A stretch of 64,000 nt of DNA from Rhipidocladum racemiflorum (GCA_036346355.1 CM070592.1:30711967-30775966), one strand, 5' to 3'; positions 11,358-22,790 are shown, numbered from the stretch's first letter. Made by a program: numbers and translations. The notes: generated by a model from the sequence alone, not told the origin.

Positions 11358-11410
11358 ATTCCTTACGAGTACCTCACACATTACAAGCAGCTGTAGGTGT
11401 GCTTCAGAAG
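11358..11410 (+). pseudogene. STY-type (Raf-like) kinase exon, C-lobe part 1
   Basis: Bounded by TTTGCAG and AAG|GTAAAC, this exon encodes IPYEYLT, then after a one-base loss LQAAVGVLQK, the segment preceding GLRPTIP in ACT-domain STY8/STY17/STY46-type kinases. These soluble Ser/Thr/Tyr kinases phosphorylate chloroplast transit peptides. The one-base deletion (about 11383) shifts the frame. The following exon lies 2.2 kb away at 13634 because a solo LTR occupies the intron. Confidence 0.8.
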
Positions 11411-11597
11411 GTAAACATTGCTGTCAATTTTTTATTTCCTCTTGTAGTCTTGTGTATTCTTATCATGTCAAACACACAGTACCATGTAATGATCCTTGTA
11501 TATGTTTTGGGCCACTGCACATGGGTAATGTAGCTTGTTTTGAGCCTTTTTTGGTTCCATGAAATCATGTGGATGTTTCAGATATAAACAGTGTAAG

Positions 11598-13400
11598 TGT
11601 AGGATCGAAGTATACGAATATAGCAATCAGAGGGGGGGTGAATGATTGTGCGGAAGCTAAAACCAAATTCTTGACCTATTAAAAGTTCACCCCAAAACAG
11701 AACCAAATAATTGCCTCGTTTTCGACAAAAACAGAATGATAGAGGTTCGGTAAAACGAGAATTCCCAGAGATCCAACCGTTAGATTGATCTGAAATTTGT
11801 ACACAAGAAACTAGATTCCAATACGAATCGAACCCAAAAAGAATCAGCTCGATCGGACTTACGGATCAAAAGTTATGAGCTTCGCAAGCTTGCTGATCCA
11901 GAACTTGACGAGAATCAATCTAATCAAAACTTCAAGATTAAACAAGAACGACAAAAGATTGATCAACTAGACTTTGAGAAACACTAGATCAATACCCTAG
12001 AACGGTTTTTGATGGATCAAATCAAGATGAAACTCAACGATCAAAAACCAATCTAGAATTAGAACAAGCATGCAAACAAGAACCAAAACAGAAAACACTG
12101 TAGCGACGTGGTTCTTGTACGCATAAAAATCTTGGAAGAATTGATCTTTATTTCTTGTCTAAAATACTCTCATCAAAAGAGTACAAACCCTAAAACCAAG
12201 CTCAAAGCTTGATGCGCTCAGCTCTACTTTGTGCCTTTCAACAGAGACCCCCACCTATTTAAAGCACCAACCCACAAGGAGTTCTGAATACGATTCCTAT
12301 TCCCTAGAAGGAATCCGTATCCAACACAACTCTACTTGGCCCAACCTGGCCGAGTACAACTCTTTGCACGCGTATGGCAACCCTACCATACTCACGTGAC
12401 TAACACTTTGCACGCGTTTGGCCACCTGCCATACTCACGTGACTAACACTTTTGCACGCGAATGACCTCCTGCCATTCTCACGTGACTAACCATTCTTCA
12501 TGTGCACCATTCTCTTAGCCCGAACGTCCCGCATGACATCCTTGACCACCAAGACCTCGGTTCCTCCTGAACCTAGTCCCGAACCTCAGTTCCTCCATGA
12601 ACCTAGTTCCGGTCCCGTCATCGACCACATTCGTCTTCGAGCAATACCTGCACATGAACAAACCACAAAACAAATCCGAGCACAAGTCCACGACTTGACT
12701 CAATGTCAATCCATGCAACTACTCACATGAGCATTGCATAAAGTCCACTTCAAAAGAAGCATCATGAAATCATCACAAATTTCATAATCTCAAATTCAAA
12801 TTATTTCAATTCTGCTCAAAACCCTAATTCAAAGAAAACGCATTCACGACGGACATGTAAATATGGTCCGGCGTACACATGAAAAATCACTCAAAATAAC
12901 CCATTCACACCGGACAGACAACATCGGTCCGTTGTACAAGTGAAAGTTTCGTTTCCAAGAAGAAATCATTCGCGAAAACACGTTCACGACAGACAAACAA
13001 AATCGGTCCGTCAGACATGCAAAATCAAACCTCAAAAGCCATTCACGATCGACCAAAGAAGTTTGTCCGCCGTACATGCAAAACTTACTGGTTTCTTGGA
13101 AGATTGAGTTCGACTCATGAGCTCAAAAACACGTTCACGACAGACCCAAAAACTTTGTCCGTCGTACATGCACAACTTACTGGTTTTTGAGGAAAATTGA
13201 GTTTGGCTCAATGAGTTCAAAAGCATGTCCACGACAAACCAACAAAGTTTGTCCGTCGTAGATGGGAAACTTACTGTTTCTTGAGATCTTGGTCCGGCGC
13301 AAAAGCGAAACTTACTGCTTCTTGTCAAATTGACAAAACACATGAACAAACATATTTGTAAATTTAATTCTAAGCCAATTTTTCAGCACATGATTTCACA
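11598..13400 (-). mobile_element. Solo LTR of a SIRE/Maximus-like copia element
   Basis: The LTR begins TGTAGGATCGAAG and ends GATTTCACA, with a perfect 5-bp target duplication GTAAG on both sides (11593-11597 and 13401-13405). A second copy of the same LTR at 39672-41095 sits next to a polypurine tract that fixes the element's orientation as minus. No internal region is present, so this is a solo LTR left by LTR-LTR recombination. It is 379 bp longer than the other copy because of an internal tandem array. The 76-codon frame near 12500 is repeated in the other LTR and is not a gene. Confidence 0.92.
12840..13330. repeat. Tandem array in the solo LTR with palindromic units
   Basis: About six degenerate units of 60-95 bp start near ATTCACGACGGAC and contain GGTCCGxxGTACATG, several followed by AAACTTACTGGTTTCTTG. 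The single unit in the other LTR contains the inverted repeat GGACCAAAAATTTGGTCC (near 40916). The array is therefore variable in copy number between LTRs of one family. Confidence 0.8.
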
Positions 13401-13633
13401 GTAAGAAATGTATTTAGGGAAGTTTTGCAATGCAGTAGTTAAAACTGCATAATGACATTAGGGCTCTCTTGCATCAAGGTTTTTGTTCGCCATTTTCCCT
13501 GATCTGACATTGTATTGAAAGAATGATATCCATCTGGTCATGTTTGAGTCTTATGACTGCAGGTGAAACATTTTTCCTCTCCAAATAGAGCCACATTATT
13601 GAAATCTTCGAATATGGTAAACTTCCTTCTCAG

Positions 13634-13792
13634 GGATTGCGGCCTACAATACCAAAAAATAGTCATGCAAAACTTGCTGAGCTTCTCTCGAAGTGTTGGC
13701 TACAGGACCCATCTCAAAAGCCAGATTTCTCTGAAATATTATAAACTCTTCAGAAAATAGCAGAGGAGGTCTGTTCTGTGACTGAGACTTAA
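13634..13792 (+). pseudogene. STY-type kinase exon, C-lobe end
   Basis: After a TTCTCAG acceptor the frame reads GLRPTIPKNSHAKLAELLSK, CWLQDPSQKPDFSEI and then, past a stop, TLQKIAEEV with a terminal stop at 13790-13792. This is subdomain XI of Raf-like STY kinases with its invariant Arg replaced (family RPDF, here KPDF). The premature TAA at 13742-13744 replaces the usual Glu codon of EILETLQ. Together with the frameshifted exon at 11358 it is a pseudogene fragment in the same orientation as the CK1 and dynamin pieces. Confidence 0.82.
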
Positions 13793-14075
13793 TACCAACT
13801 TACTTAAATGAATGAAAATTTATGTTCTTATCAACCAATGAGACATGTTGGAGATGAGCATGAGCATGAAGGAAAGCACAAGGACAAAACACTGAAGTGG
13901 TGGGTCTGAGCAATGATGATAAGTGCCAGTTCCTCGGCACGCCTAGCGCCAATACATTGAGACATATGCTGCAGTTGACCGAAGTGGCAATTTTCAGCTG
14001 TAGTCTCGTCCATCAGCTATTGACATAGTTTTTTCTGCTTATTACTTCTGGGTTCCATTACATGATGTAATATAG

Positions 14076-17000
14076 TGTGATACCCTCATTTTTATGTCAG
14101 TAAATAACATAAATATGAGGCTCTTTAAGTGCTTCCTGTGCCATTCCCATGATCAGTGGCTGGCACGCACAAACACAATTTGGAAATTACAGCCACACAG
14201 ATACACATTTTTTTATTACATCACAAGTTTTATAGTGTTAATACAGTACCAAAAGTAGCAGGAAATTAAAACCATATCTCATAGTGTGCCAACTACCCTA
14301 CAACTCCACAGGCAACTGCTGAGATGAACCTAGAAAGATCAGTCGTCGCTAAAACTCACAGGTTCCTCATATTCATTCCCGTCATTATCGTAATCTTGCT
14401 CATCACCTAAAAACATTGTTGAAGCAAGTTGAGTACATTGGTACTCGCAAGACTTTGTAGTGTATGCAATTCCTGGAATATATGCAGGCTGAAATAGAAA
14501 GTGGGTTTCTACGGTTGTTTTGCATAAAGCGAAAGTTTTGAATGAAGTAATACTGAATAGTAATGGAAAGCGTAAATAAAACTTTAAGACAGTTTGATAA
14601 GTAATTGAGATAACAAGTAATAAAAAGGATAATAACATTTTACTCACGGCCCTTTTGTGAGTAAAATAACGAACAAGACCCTCCATGGTCTTACAAAAGA
14701 AAATACAACGACATGTGATATTTATCAGTCGTGAAAAATTTTCCAAAGTCTTTTACCAAGGTTTTCAAAAATAGAAAACAACTAACTTAGTGTGGGTTCA
14801 CCAAGTCATCCATGACCGTGGATACGGCTATTCGAATAGTTTTATCTCTGCAGAGTTATACAGCTTTACCCACAAATAATGACTTCCCTTTTTGCAAAGC
14901 TTAATAACACACTTCCTTTGGTGTGTCGCCAGGGAAACCCATATATAACCTTTACATTACTAAAACCTGACATTGCACCAGTCGATTATGATGAGACTTA
15001 CTAATGGCGGCCGAAGAACATCGTATGCACGGATCATTCCTCCCCATTAGAAAATGGCGGTAGAAGCACATCGTGTATACGGATCATTTCTCCCCATTAG
15101 TAAGGCGTATACTGTTGCATCGACAAGTGTCAACACCTCGGTGATGGCACTTCCTCGAGCAAACCTATATTCGGAATGCCCGTACTACTACTACCTTCCA
15201 TAATGCAAGATCGGTTTTAGTAACTTAATTGGTTATAGCCGTCACCATACCGGCATTGTGGTTGTACGGTAATCTTGGATCATGGGACACTTCGTTCGGT
15301 CCTTAAAGTGACATGGGCGATAACTCCACCCTATCTACGTACACGTTAAAACATGTACAACCGGCTATTGCCAATAATCACCCACGTCGAAGCAATAGTT
15401 TTATTTTCATTTTTATCAAACTACCAAGATCCTTTCGCTTAAATAAACCATAAAAGATTTCATAAAGAATGATGTGTGGGTGTAAATGTTTCTGACATTA
15501 ATCTAAAGCAGTGCTAAGCATATGCAGATTAATAAGCGATTATACCCAATTTAATGAACTAAACCATTCCTAGGGTTTTTATGGATCGTATGTCCATGTG
15601 ATTAAGGGAATCCATCAATTTGGGTTAATATCTACCAAGTAACAAAATAATAGTTTATCAAATTATGAGCATGCAGGAAGATTCTTAATCACATTTTAGT
15701 GGATTATGAAATCTGGGATCAAAATGATCAAGGGGGTGCTTGCCTTGCTCCTCAGCGGTGTAAGCTGGATCGGTGTCGTCGACGGCGTAGTCGGTAGTCT
15801 CAGCGTCTATACGTTGACCAAAATATAGCAAACGAAATACTTCAATATCGATAGAAGAAGCAAATTCATAAATGCTAAAGATAGCAATTGAAAGATTCAA
15901 ATGAAATCATTCCAAAACAATCAAGTCATCAACATCGATCATCATTTCATGTATTAGATAAGTTATCAAGTTCCGGTCTAAAGATTAAAGCTTAGGGGCA
16001 TACAACACGGCTACCTTCTTTGTGTATTATTTCATTTTAATTTACGAATTTAGGAAGCTAAGATTGTAAAATTGAATATAATGAAATTCATTTTCAAGGT
16101 GTGGAGTTAATTGTACTAATATGGATTAGTTCATAAAGCATCCCTAATCATATTCAATACAAGTAACATGGTACACCCTAACTTTTATCTTTTTATCTGG
16201 CCCTAATTAATGTAATTAGCACAAAGAACAAGTTTCAATCCTAAAATAATATAAACTACTTCCGAATTTAATTTTGCTAGCTTATTTAGAGAGTATTTAA
16301 CCCAAGGATCCTAATGAGACTAGTTTTATTTAATTTAGACATTGTTTGCATAAAAATCTACAAGCAACACATTCAAACCTACACTTTTAAATTTGAATTT
16401 GGATTTAGACGACTACACCAGTTTCACATATTTTTGCATTATTTGAGTCTAAACAATTTAAAACGAATTTAGAAAATTGTTTCATTGAATTGAGACTTAT
16501 AATTGAAAGTTATTATCAATTGATGTTGTTCGGTTCTGGAAGGTGGATTGAAAATGTAAAATACGTTTTTGCATCTAAGAAGCGTCTTCAGTGACTTTAC
16601 ATGCGCAAGGGCTGAACTGGCCGTAGTTGTGGCCGACTAGGTTCTATTGTCGGTTACAGTGAACAGGATTCACGGCCGATGAGCCTGCCGACGGCAAGCT
16701 CTGGCCGGTAGCACCAACGACTAGCAACACGAGTTTTATCACGCTCGTGCACACCTAATAGAGACTTAACTAAGATAGGCAGTGACCGCACTTGGACTGT
16801 TATCAGAGTTTAGCGGCAACCTCAGCAAAGAAAAGTCGCGACAGCGACAAGGACGTTAATCACTTAAATTGATTGGTGTTTAAACATCTTTAAGGTCTAA
16901 TAATTGCAACAGAATATCTCACCAGGAGGATTGAGTCTTGAGATTGGCTACCGACGGGACACCGGAGCCAGAGAAGATGAATCTTGTGGCTGAAAGTGTT

Positions 17001-18458
17001 ACGATGGCTTGGCACTGGAATTGAATGACGCAAAATGATTAGAGCACCAGACGGAAGGTTCAAGTAGGATTAATTGCTGAATACTCACCGTAGTTGCTCA
17101 CTTGAGCTCGGTGGAGGAAATCACCGTATTGTGGAAAGAGGTGGAACCAAATATATTTAGTGAGTCTTCAAGTTAACTAACAGTGGAGGGAGGGTCATGA
17201 AGCTCTGGAAACGCTTTCCATTCCTTAAATAGGCAAAGAAATAGTGATAGCTACTGGGTTAGATAAAGCTTGGCCGGCGGCTGGTCAGACGAGTCTTCGT
17301 GAGCTTTCTCGGTCAGGACACAACTCATGGTATGGGCGCACTCCAGCCGGTTTGATGTGGTCTCGGGCTTGCAAAAGTGCGGCGCAGAGAGGACAGAGCT
17401 TAAGGCGGCAATGGAGATCTTTTTCAGGGACTGAACCAGAGAGGAAGCAGAGTGAGGAAGAGGATAGATGAAGAGCCTGACAGTGGACCCGGGACCACTA
17501 GTCGGCAAGAGGGAGAGGAAAGAATGAGCAGAGAGGGTGACGCGTGGGCCGACGGGGCTTCTGGGACCCACTAGCAGCGTCGCCAACGCTTGGGCCAGCC
17601 GAAAGGCCACTGAACACGTAGCCCCACACGTAAGGAGGACAAGGAGAAGTCTAGCTCTTTCTCCTGAACAGCACAGCAAGAGAATTAAATGAGGGGTTAG
17701 GTCGACTCCAGAATTTCCTAAACTTTTTGACCAAGTTGCTGGATACGCCTCCAATCCTCAGTAAAATTTTGGAGTAGAAAGGATCTACGGTGATTTAATT
17801 AAAAATCTGACAATACTGAGTGCACAGAAAAAGGATTTCGGTTTTCAGGTTAATTAAAGGCCTAAATAAATATATTAATTTTTGAAACTTTTACTGAAGG
17901 TGTGATTCCATACAATGGCCTTACCATAAAAATTTCAGCACTAAAATCGCATTATTTATTTCTCTAGAATTCTTCTACTATAATTTGCAGAAATTCTGTT
18001 CTGCCAAATAAAATAGAAATAAATAGCTAATCTATTTATTAATTCTTGAAAATTTTACTGGGAGAGGGTATTGGTAAGTATTACTTGCAGTAAAAATCTA
18101 GAGGCCTAGATCTCTCCCAAGAAGTCTACACGATTTTTTCTACCAGCTGGTTCACCATGAAATTTTTTTATTCTAGGCTCATGATTTCAATGGTTAATGG
18201 TGTTCACACTCATTTTGACCAGCCTAAGCTACGTCCAGGGCATTCCATGGTTGGGCCAAATTTACTAAGGTAATTCTCACATTTTACCATCTTACCATTT
18301 TATGTTTTCTATTTTCCTTTTCTAATTCTTCATTTTAGTAATCATTCCAAACATTCAATAATTCAATAAATGCACACAAAATCATAAAATGTAGCACAAC
18401 AATGATTTCACACTCTTAATATTTGATTTTAAACTTTTATAAATTTGAGGATGTTACA
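14076..18458 (-). mobile_element. 4.4-kb solo LTR of a Ty3/gypsy-type element, copy B
   Basis: Read on the minus strand it starts TGTAACATCCTC at 18458 and ends GGGTATCACA at 14076. Perfect 5-bp target duplications TATAG flank it (14071-14075 and 18459-18463). Its internal blocks match copies A, C and E: the CTGCAGAGTT core near 14850, CCATTAGTAAGG blocks near 15000-15110, and a GC-rich block near 17250-17750. Such long LTRs resemble those of large retrotransposon derivatives. The ORFs at 14339-14746 and 17251-17754 lie in these LTR blocks. It lies just 3' of the STY exon. Confidence 0.85.
14999..15110. repeat. Short direct duplication in LTR copy B
   Basis: A roughly 50-bp unit with AATGGCGG...GAAG..ACATCGT and ending CTCCCCATTAG occurs twice back to back. 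The corresponding place in copy C (about 24990-25050) has one unit. Confidence 0.7.
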
Positions 18459-19048
18459 TATAGGAAGATAATGGCTTTGAATTGTACATTATTAATCTGA
18501 TTTTTTTCTGCATGTTGTAACTTGTAGTCAAAATAATAAGCCAAATTTAGGGCGCGCTATGATTCTTTTTATGCACACATTCTTTTGATATTTAGGGCGC
18601 ATGAACGGTGGCCGTGAGGAGCGAGCAAAGAGGGGTGGGTGTGGGGATCATGGGGGCGGCAGCGGGGAATGCGTTATCGAGTGCATTGGACTAAGCGGGG
18701 AAGCGGTTGTTGGAGATGCAGGGTAAACTCCGTCTTTTATTAGTTTAGACAAGAAAAAATTGCCTTAAACTTTTTTGGTGTACTATTTCAACAATTGGTA
18801 CCAGAGCTTGAAGTTTTTGTTCTTGCATACCCAAGATAATGTAAGGTTCGCCGGGTAGTGGAGTCACCAATCTCGGGGAGGCTTCAACAAAAGCGGTGGC
18901 GAGAGAAGGCACTGTAAGGCCCTATTTGGAACGGCTTCAGCTTCGGCTTCTGTCCTTTGGAAGCCAGAAGCTATTCCAAACAGCTAGCTTTTTCGCAGCC
19001 AGAAGCCAAAAGCCAGCAGCCCATTTGTACTAGGAAAAGCTGAAAGCC

Positions 19049-19142
19049 AAAAGTTGGTCTGAGGTAGCTTCCTACGGCTTCAATAGGTTGGGGTTATGAC
19101 TTTACCACTAGAGTTCAAAAGTTGGTCTGAGGTAGCTTCCTT
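19049..19142 (+). repeat. Short direct duplication before gag
   Basis: AAAAGTTGGTCTGAGGTAGC followed by TTCCT occurs at about 19049 and again at about 19118. The first copy is preceded by a GGCCCTATTTGGAACGGCTT segment (about 18919) that looks like a hAT-type MITE end, so the duplication may have arisen with that insertion. Confidence 0.6.
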
Positions 19143-19146
19143 CAGC

Positions 19147-19911
19147 ATCCGGTGCTCACTAAGAGCAACTACGGGTCTTGGGCGGTGAAGATAAAGGTTT
19201 TCTTGCGTGCACAAAGAGTTTGGGCGGTTGTGGAGGGCAATGAGCTGGTCGACGAGCGCAAGGACTAGATGGGCCATATTCCAAGCTGTGCTCGATGCCA
19301 TGATAATGGTCTTGCCTGAGAAGAAGACGTCTAAGGAGGCCTGGAACACCCTAAAAGAGATGCATGTCGGTTTTGATCGCATCAAGGAGGCGCGAGTACA
19401 GACCCTCACAAGAGACTTTGAGGACCTGTACATAAAGGAGATGGAGTCCATCAATAATTTTGCCATGAAGCTGACCACCATCGTCAACGAGATACGAGCA
19501 CTCGGAGACAAGATGGAGTAGCATACTGTCATGAAGAAGTTTCTCCGTGCCGTCCCCGATAGGTTCCTGCCGATAATCTCTACCCTCGAGCAGTTTGTTG
19601 ATATCAAGACGATGAAGATTGCTGAAGTGGTAGGGCGTCTCAAAGCGTATGAGGAGCGCAACACAGTTCGGCAGTGGGTCGAGGAAGGTGAGAACCTTCT
19701 ACTCAACCGTACCGAGTGGGAAGCCAAAGCCAAGGAGAAGGGCGCCAATAATTTTAGCAAGAGGAACAACTATGACAAAGAGAAGATGCACTGTTACAAC
19801 TGCCAAGAATACGGGCACTTTGCTAGGGAGTGCCGCAAGCGGAAGAAGGCGATACAGGCTGAAGCATTATTTACTGCAGCAGGTGCAGAGGATGAGCCAG
19901 CATTGCTTTGA
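19147..19911 (+). pseudogene. gag: Ty1/copia gag with zinc knuckle, decayed
   Basis: The N-terminal frame reads SNYGSWAVKIKVFLRAQRVW and VVEGNELVDERKD, stops near 19268, and the frame at 19207-19521 takes over (TSKEAWNTLKEMHVGFDRIK). It meets an in-frame stop at 19519-19521, then 19531-19911 supplies the C-terminal part with the CCHC knuckle CYNCQEYGHFARECRKRKK and ends EDEPALL. Gag forms the particle and the knuckle binds RNA. No pol follows, so the terminal stop marks the natural end of this gag-only version. At least one frameshift and one nonsense mutation make it non-functional. Confidence 0.85.
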
Positions 19912-20059
19912 AGCTAGGTGAGGAGGTGCTCAAATAAAAATGCTTAGGTCTTAGTGAGTCGACATATACATACATGCACGTAGAAAGACTCTAGGACGTT
20001 GAGGAGTTGTCGTCGTTGTTTCTTTCTCTGTCTGTGCACGAGGGTTCTTGTAGATGCGT

Positions 20060-20235
20060 CCAAATTTCTTGTAGGTAAGCTATAATGCGAGTCTGTGTAT
20101 CACCGTCAAGTTAGGTTACCAGTGAAAAGACAATTGGAGCTGGAGAGCTCTAATACAAGTCTACGTGTCACCATCAACTTGTGTTACCGGTGAAAAGACA
20201 ATTAGAGCGGAGGCAAAAGGTCATAATCGCCGACG
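20060..20235 (+). repeat. Tandem duplication in the gag-only element's 3' region
   Basis: Two copies of a unit containing TATCACCGTCAAGTTAGGTT-like sequence and GTGAAAAGACAATTGGAGC lie side by side with about 10 differences. They are non-coding and lie between the gag stop and the 3' LTR. Confidence 0.65.
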
Positions 20236-20375
20236 AGGTGCGTTACCGGTGGTATGACTAGCAAGAAGAAGACAGAATTCCTTGGAGGTGCGTCAAGAGA
20301 TCAAACATCGACTTGCGAAGAGGTATGTCAAGATCAAGGGGTGGGTGTTAGATGTTACAAGATTAAGGGGTTAAA

Positions 20376-20586
20376 TGTTGGAATTAATCTTGTAAACAGA
20401 GTAGAGTCCGAGTTTTAGGAAAGTTTGTTTTGGAAAGTGTTTGGAGTCCAAGTCGAACAATGAGTTGTTACCTAGTCTGTTACTTGATATTCTGCTATAT
20501 AAGCCGGGGATCGTAACATGTAAACATAAGAAGCAAAGCAAGAGCGCAATAAGACATACAAGAGAAAATTGCCTCAATATCTCTCA
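20376..20586 (+). repeat. Probable 3' LTR of the gag-only copia element
   Basis: Begins TGTTGGAATTAATCTTG after a purine-rich ATTAAGGGGTTAAA and ends ATCTCTCA. It contains TGCTATATAAGCCG, a TATA box, near 20493. A degenerate C8G10 palindrome follows directly. Confidence 0.6.
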
Positions 20587-20593
20587 CTCGGTG

Positions 20594-20611
20594 CGCCCCC
20601 CCCGGGGGGGG
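20594..20611. repeat. C8G10 homopolymer palindrome
   Basis: Eight C followed by ten G, immediately after the presumed LTR end. It could form a hairpin or G-quadruplex, or be a sequencing or assembly artefact. Confidence 0.8.
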
Positions 20612-22100
20612 GAACAAACTCAGAACCCAAGTCAGCAAGTCACCTACTCATCTCGGTGTTGCGGATGGCGAGGAGGTTAGCGATGACAGCAACATCGGTG
20701 GCTGTAACATTCCAAAAAGGGGTCTAAAAGAAATTGTGCATTTAAAAATTTAGATTGAGCCAAAAATCTGAAATTATAAATTTTATTCTTCAATTTGGAA
20801 TTAATTCAAAAAGAAAATCAATTAGTGAAATGGTAATAAGATAGAAAGTAAAAGAGTAAAAGTAGATTATTAATAAAAATTTACCCTAAAGTAACTTTTT
20901 TCTTTAAATAGATTTTTACTAAGTTAAAAAGGTAGGATTCAAAATTTAATGAGATGAAATGGTTAATATTCACTGATTTGACAACCTAATGTCAGATTAA
21001 ATGAAAATTTTAGTAACTTATATAAGGCTAAAAATTTTACCATATACTCTTCTCTGTAATTTATACCTATGGTAAAAATATTAGAAAATAATATTGCATT
21101 TTAGTGCCTGTAGAAATTAAAACATTGGAATTGTGAAAATATGAGGAATTCACCAGAAGAATTATTACAACTTAAATATTTATCAAATAAATCTGAAATT
21201 TTTACTAAAGATCCCAAATATCATTTTAGACACTATATAAATTTATAAAAAAATTAATAATACATTTTGATCCCTAAAATAAATCAAAAACCGAAAATTA
21301 GATTTTGAAACTTACTCTGTTGTCAGATTTTTATAAAATAAAATATAGGGTATTTTATCTTGAAAGTTTTACAGTACCGAAATAACTCTCTCAAGATGTT
21401 AAAATAAATGTTTGTGAAGATCTGGAGTAGATTTGACTGGGCATTTAATTTCCTTTTGCCGCTGTCTGGAGGAAACCGAGTTGCATTTAAATCCTCCGTC
21501 ACTTCCAGGCGGGCCCAGAAGCATGTAGGAGACCACCGTCAGGCTTGGCACCGTTAGAATGGCCGCTCACTGCCGTATGGGTCCTGGCCCCACTCGTTAG
21601 TTCTTTTCTCCTCTCTTCTTCCTCCTTTGTTCTCTCTGTCTGTGCAGCCGATCAAAGCGACCGACTGAACGTGCTCCACCGTCTGCCGCTTTGCCTCTTG
21701 ATCGGTGCTGACTTCGTGGGAACTTGGAGCTGTCCATTCCCTGCTCGTCGCCAAATCCATCCCTCTGGTCGAACCGCTTTTCCTTTGCTGTAAGGCAAAA
21801 TATCAAGAGCAATTAAAGTTTTCGTGCAACCACCGTGCAACCCTAAAATAAAATGTTTCAAAAAATTCTGAAAAAAATCATAGATGTACATCTCAACTTA
21901 CTCCATCTACGTAAGATGCAGTCCACTCCATCGCAACCTGTTTTTGGTGACGTTGCATCGCCTCACCGCGGGTGAACCACCTGAACTTCTCTTTCTCTGC
22001 TTGCAGCGGTGACGACCGGAGAAGATAACTGCATTGCCTTCTTCCTGCTTCGACCGAACTACACGCTGCATGCAAAGGAGAACAAGTGGTATTAGCTCAA

Positions 22101-22532
22101 GGCCATGTTTGGATGGACTAAAACTAATTGTTAGTTGACTAATGGCTAGAGCTAATTGTTAGCTGACTAATGGCTAGAGCTAATTGTTAGCAAGCTAATA
22201 ATTAGTCCATCTAAAATTAGCCTAGGGCTGTTTGGATACATGGCTAATGGTTGGGCTAATTTCTTAGAAAAGTTATGTTTGCCCCTCATAACGGACTGGG
22301 GAGTGGACGCACGGGTGAGGAAGTGAGGATAAGGCCAGTGCGAGGGAATTTCAGACTTTTTTCAGCGTGTTACCCACTATTAGCCCAAATTAGCCCCCCT
22401 CCACCAGCTAATGGACTAATTGTTAACTGAGGGGTTGGCTAAAAATTAGCCCACCTATTAGTCTTCCTGTTTGGATAGACTAGGACTAATTTTTAGCCAG
22501 CTAACAATTAGTCCAGGGATCCAAACATGGCC
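22101..22532 (+). mobile_element. DNA-transposon MITE with GGCCATGTTTGGAT termini
   Basis: The left end GGCCATGTTTGGATGGACTA is mirrored by the right end, which reverse complemented reads GGCCATGTTTGGATCCCTGG. CAA occurs directly outside both ends. Internally, GACTAATGGCTAGAGCTAATTG words repeat. Short TIRs and no ORF identify a MITE; a 3-bp duplication would fit PIF/Harbinger or CACTA, but the superfamily is not certain. Confidence 0.75.
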
Positions 22533-22567
22533 CAAATATTGTGGCACGCCCACATATCACAAGTCAA

Positions 22568-22631
22568 GCCATGGCCTATTGGTAAGAGCTGTGACTCATT
22601 GTACCCGGGATCGACTCGCACCCCTAAGTCA
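22568..22631 (+). other. tRNA-like sequence 1 (A and B box), plus strand
   Basis: TGGCCTATTGGTAAGAGC resembles a polymerase III A box and GGGATCGACTCGC, 36 nt later, a B box (consensus GGTTCGANTCC). The spacing fits a tRNA, but the acceptor stem does not pair. Probably a tRNA-derived repeat or pseudogene. Confidence 0.5.
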
Positions 22632-22721
22632 ACTTGTTTGCCTTTTTCCTCTATTTTCTAGTTACCCCTTGCATATTACCTCAAGTGGATTGCTTAGTTG
22701 TATGGTATCCACCCATGAAAC

Positions 22722-22790
22722 AACGTAGCAATGTGGCACTTTCCCTGTTCTATGATTCGGTAAGTCCCCAGTTCGAATCTTGAGAAAACT
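22722..22790 (+). other. tRNA-like sequence 2 (A and B box), plus strand
   Basis: GTAGCAATGTGGC (A-box-like) is followed by CAGTTCGAATCTTG (B-box-like) at tRNA spacing. It stands 100 bp downstream of the first tRNA-like sequence and just 5' of the repeat shared with 28.9-29.06 kb. Confidence 0.5.

Larger units (their letters stand above)
18795..20586 (+). mobile_element. Gag-only copia element (TR-GAG-like)
   Basis: A primer binding site TGGTACCAGAGC at 18796-18807 is followed by a decayed gag, about 450 bp of non-coding sequence and a probable 3' LTR from 20376 (TGTTGGAATTAATCTTGTAA) to 20586 (ATATCTCTCA). There is no protease, integrase or reverse transcriptase. The 5' LTR is missing or too rearranged to see. 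This layout matches the described terminal-repeat-with-GAG-domain class that must borrow pol from partners. Confidence 0.65.

Noticed and set aside
12500..12730. 76-codon ORF MCTILLARTSRMTSLTTKTS, repeated at 40562
   Set aside because: It lies within the two copies of the same SIRE-type LTR, antisense to the element; the conservation is that of the LTR.
14339..14746. 135-codon minus-strand ORF with hydrophobic stretches
   Set aside because: It is part of gypsy LTR copy B; the same sequence at 25.5-26.4 kb has different frames, so it is not a protein gene.
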